Source of the DNA: an uncultured Actinomyces sp.
Lineage (GTDB): Bacteria; Actinomycetota; Actinomycetes; Actinomycetales; Actinomycetaceae
DNA: 6,072 nucleotides
Direction of reading: 5' to 3'
NCBI GenBank assembly: GCA_902373545.1
Contig: CABKMZ010000110.1
Coordinates: forward strand, 1-6,072
The notes beneath the pieces are model-generated. The model was not told the DNA's origin and made no database searches. It saw nothing but the letters and a program-made list of their open reading frames with translations. Position 1 is the first letter of the stretch. Each line of letters starts with the position of its first letter. Shown here in pieces: positions 4,376-6,072 of the stretch. Position numbers and translations under genes: made by a program.

Positions 4376-6072
4376 GTGAACAGTTATCACGGCAAAGTAC
4401 TGCGTTATATCGGTATGACCGTCCTGTCAGGACTCGTCGCGGCAAGCCTTGCCCCGGCCTCGTTCGCGGCCCCCAGCGACTCTCAGGAAACGAATACCGA
4501 AACCCAGGTCAGCGCCACGGTCCTCTCCTATCCCGGAACAAACGGCCCGACCCGCATCCACATCATCACCACGACGGGCACAGCAGACGCGATCCTCCTT
4601 GAATCGCGCGGCGTCTTCGGCATGATTGACGGCGGCGAAGGCGTCGGCGCGCCCGACGGCTCCGACCCCCGCTACCCCCTGCGCCCCGGGATCACCCCCG
4701 CCGAGCGCGGCGACACCGACTGGGTCCTGACCTACATGCGCGACCACGGCGTCACCTCCTCCAACCTCGCGTTCTACCTGGGCACGCACGCCCACTCCGA
4801 CCACATCGACAACGCTGACGACATCATCCGCACCTTCCGGCCCAAGGCCATCTTCAGCCCCGAATACTCCGACAAGTGGATCACGAACCCGAACGGACTG
4901 TGGGACAACCAGTGGGTCTACGACAACATGATCAACGCCGCCACGTGGGCCCGGAAGACTTACGGCGCGCAGCTCATCCAGCACGTCGACGGCTACAACA
5001 CGCACGTGCAGCTGGGTGACATGGACGTCCAGATCATCCCCTTCGACCCCGAGGAGACCTACAAGAAGAAGGGAACCACGGACGCTAACCTCATGGGGTG
5101 GGGCGCCAAAGTCACCGCCTTCGGGCACAGTGCCTTCCTGGCCGCCGACCTCATGGACACCGAGGCCGACTGGGTAACCCACAACGGATTCGAGGCGCGC
5201 GTCGCCTCCGCCGTCGGCCACGTCGACCTGCTCAAAGCGGGCCACCACGGCCAGCGCAGCTCCAACTTCGAACCCTTCATGGCGGCCCTGAGCCCCTCCA
5301 TGATCGTGCAAACCGGCTCCGAAACCCTCAGCCCCGATCGCCTCACCACCGACGTCATCCACGGCTCCGACCTGTGGGTCCCCATGGAAGAACTGTGGGA
5401 AAGGGGCCGCATCCCCTCCCTCATCACCACCTTCGCCCCCTCCGGCATCACCACCAACGACCTGACAAGCGCCTCCTGGGGCCACGAATACGACGGCGAA
5501 ACCCCGCGCGCCTGGTGGTTCCAGGCCGGACGCCCCGCCGCCACGACCGGCTGGTGGCACGCCCCCTCCCACTCCTGGTACTACTTCGCGGGCAAGCCCA
5601 GCGCCGAGGCCTCAGCCTGGGTCAGCGACGGCGGGCACTGGTTCCGGGTGGACGAGACCGGCGCCATGATCTCGTCTACCTGGTTCAGTAGCGGCGGCCA
5701 GTGGTACTGGCTGGGCGCGAGCGGCGCCATGGCCACCTCAGGGTGGATCAACGACGGCACAGCATGGTACTACCTCGACGCCGACGGCCACCCCTCGGGC
5801 AACGGGTGGACCCGCATCGACGGCTCCTGGTACTACCTGAGCGCAGGCCGCGCCGCGACCGGGTGGGTGTCCAGCGGCGGGACCTGGTACTACATGGACC
5901 CCGCCAGCGCAGCCATGGCCTCGGGCTGGATCCGAGTGGGCGGCTCCTGGTACCACCTGGCCCCCTCCGGCGCGCTGAGCACCGGCTGGCTGCGCGACGG
6001 CGGCGCCTGGTACTACATGGACCCCGCCAGTGGAGCCATGGCCACGGGAGCCCGGAACATCGACGGGCGGCG
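4376..6072 (+). CDS. Secreted Pce/CbpE-like phosphorylcholine esterase with choline-binding-type repeats (copy 2, 3' end outside window)
   Basis: The GTG-started frame is open for 565 codons to the window edge. It encodes a signal peptide (1-31; SFA before the likely cut), a short linker (about 32-47), a metallo-beta-lactamase domain (about 48-360) and repeats (392 onward). Predicted metal ligands all align with copy 1: H138, H140, D142, H143 in THAHSDHID, H210 before GDMDVQI, D258 in AADLM, and H290 or H291. DGSDPRY (94-100), YSDKWIT (164-170), LWDN (175-178) and SPSMIVQT (306-313) are Pce-like. It differs from copy 1 in a much shorter linker, a 7-residue longer loop after D258 (DTEADWVTHNGFE), and PLRPG where copy 1 and, as recalled, Pce have PWR. 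Codons are markedly C-ending, unlike the G-rich mobA. The last residues (GARNIDGR) match the degenerate final repeat of copy 1, so the stop is probably some 15-20 codons beyond the edge. The phosphorylcholine substrate is inferred. Confidence 0.88.
   Translation, partial: MNSYHGKVLRYIGMTVLSGLVAASLAPASFAAPSDSQETNTETQVSATVLSYPGTNGPTRIHIITTTGTADAILLESRGVFGMIDGGEGVGAPDGSDPRYPLRPGITPAERGDTDWVLTYMRDHGVTSSNLAFYLGTHAHSDHIDNADDIIRTFRPKAIFSPEYSDKWITNPNGLWDNQWVYDNMINAATWARKTYGAQLIQHVDGYNTHVQLGDMDVQIIPFDPEETYKKKGTTDANLMGWGAKVTAFGHSAFLAADLMDTEADWVTHNGFEARVASAVGHVDLLKAGHHGQRSSNFEPFMAALSPSMIVQTGSETLSPDRLTTDVIHGSDLWVPMEELWERGRIPSLITTFAPSGITTNDLTSASWGHEYDGETPRAWWFQAGRPAATTGWWHAPSHSWYYFAGKPSAEASAWVSDGGHWFRVDETGAMISSTWFSSGGQWYWLGASGAMATSGWINDGTAWYYLDADGHPSGNGWTRIDGSWYYLSAGRAATGWVSSGGTWYYMDPASAAMASGWIRVGGSWYHLAPSGALSTGWLRDGGAWYYMDPASGAMATGARNIDGR
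5549..6072 (+). repeat. Choline-binding-type (CW_binding) repeat array of copy 2, cut by window end
   Basis: Protein residues 392-557 hold about eight units of the GWxxxxGxWYYxxxxGAMxT type, then the start of a degenerate terminal unit. The first unit carries the same FAGKPSAEASAWV segment as copy 1, and a 25-nt stretch there (5575-5599) is identical to 3294-3318. Two units have a one-residue-longer turn (MDPASAAMAS, MDPASGAMAT). The array appears about three units shorter than that of copy 1. Confidence 0.88.

Noticed and set aside
4245..4445. 66-codon minus-strand frame across the spacer and start of copy 2
   Set aside because: It crosses the conserved promoter region, has no recognisable motif, and no plausible ribosome binding site was noted.
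4315..4602. 95-codon plus-strand frame starting ATG 4315 over the start of copy 2
   Set aside because: It is Arg/Pro-rich without a family match and overlaps the promoter, signal peptide and catalytic domain of copy 2 in another frame.
4427..5572. 381-codon open frame on the minus strand opposite copy 2
   Set aside because: Gly/Val/Asp-rich product typical of the antisense of C-ending codons, no domain, and opposite a gene with conserved catalytic motifs.

Overview
The window is high-GC DNA from what looks like an actinobacterium. The GC-rich codons, GTG starts, gene content and secreted repeat proteins would fit an oral Actinomyces/Schaalia-type organism, but that genus call is inference. 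All five supported genes are on the + strand.

Positions 8-1902 hold the end of a tightly packed molybdenum-cofactor (Moco) operon: moaE (molybdopterin synthase large subunit), a MoeB/ThiF-type adenylyltransferase, and a MobA-like nucleotidyltransferase. Gaps are 3-5 nt, so co-transcription and translational coupling are likely. MoeB would activate the small sulfur carrier MoaD, MoaE would use thiocarboxylated MoaD to make molybdopterin, and MobA would attach a nucleotide. moaD, moaA/C and moeA are not in the window.

From 1903 onward the content changes to two tandem paralogous genes for secreted proteins (1978-4011 complete; 4376 to the window end, truncated). Each has a signal peptide, a metallo-beta-lactamase-fold catalytic domain that closely resembles pneumococcal Pce/CbpE (teichoic-acid phosphorylcholine esterase), and a C-terminal array of choline-binding-type GW...WYY repeats. 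The proposed job is trimming phosphorylcholine, or a related phosphodiester substituent, from surface polymers (its own or a neighbour's) while held on the wall by the repeats. The two genes also share a 79-nt upstream segment with identical spacing to the start codon. It contains a candidate promoter and the ribosome binding site, and its homology begins at the mobA stop codon, which suggests a duplication junction there.

The 364-nt spacer 4012-4375 has no convincing gene. Its first two thirds are GC-rich with small hairpins; its last part is AT-richer and carries promoter-like TTGACA elements. No tRNA, rRNA, CRISPR or transposon was seen. The main point of interest is the pair of Pce-like proteins in a high-GC Gram-positive, with differing linkers, active-site loops and repeat numbers.
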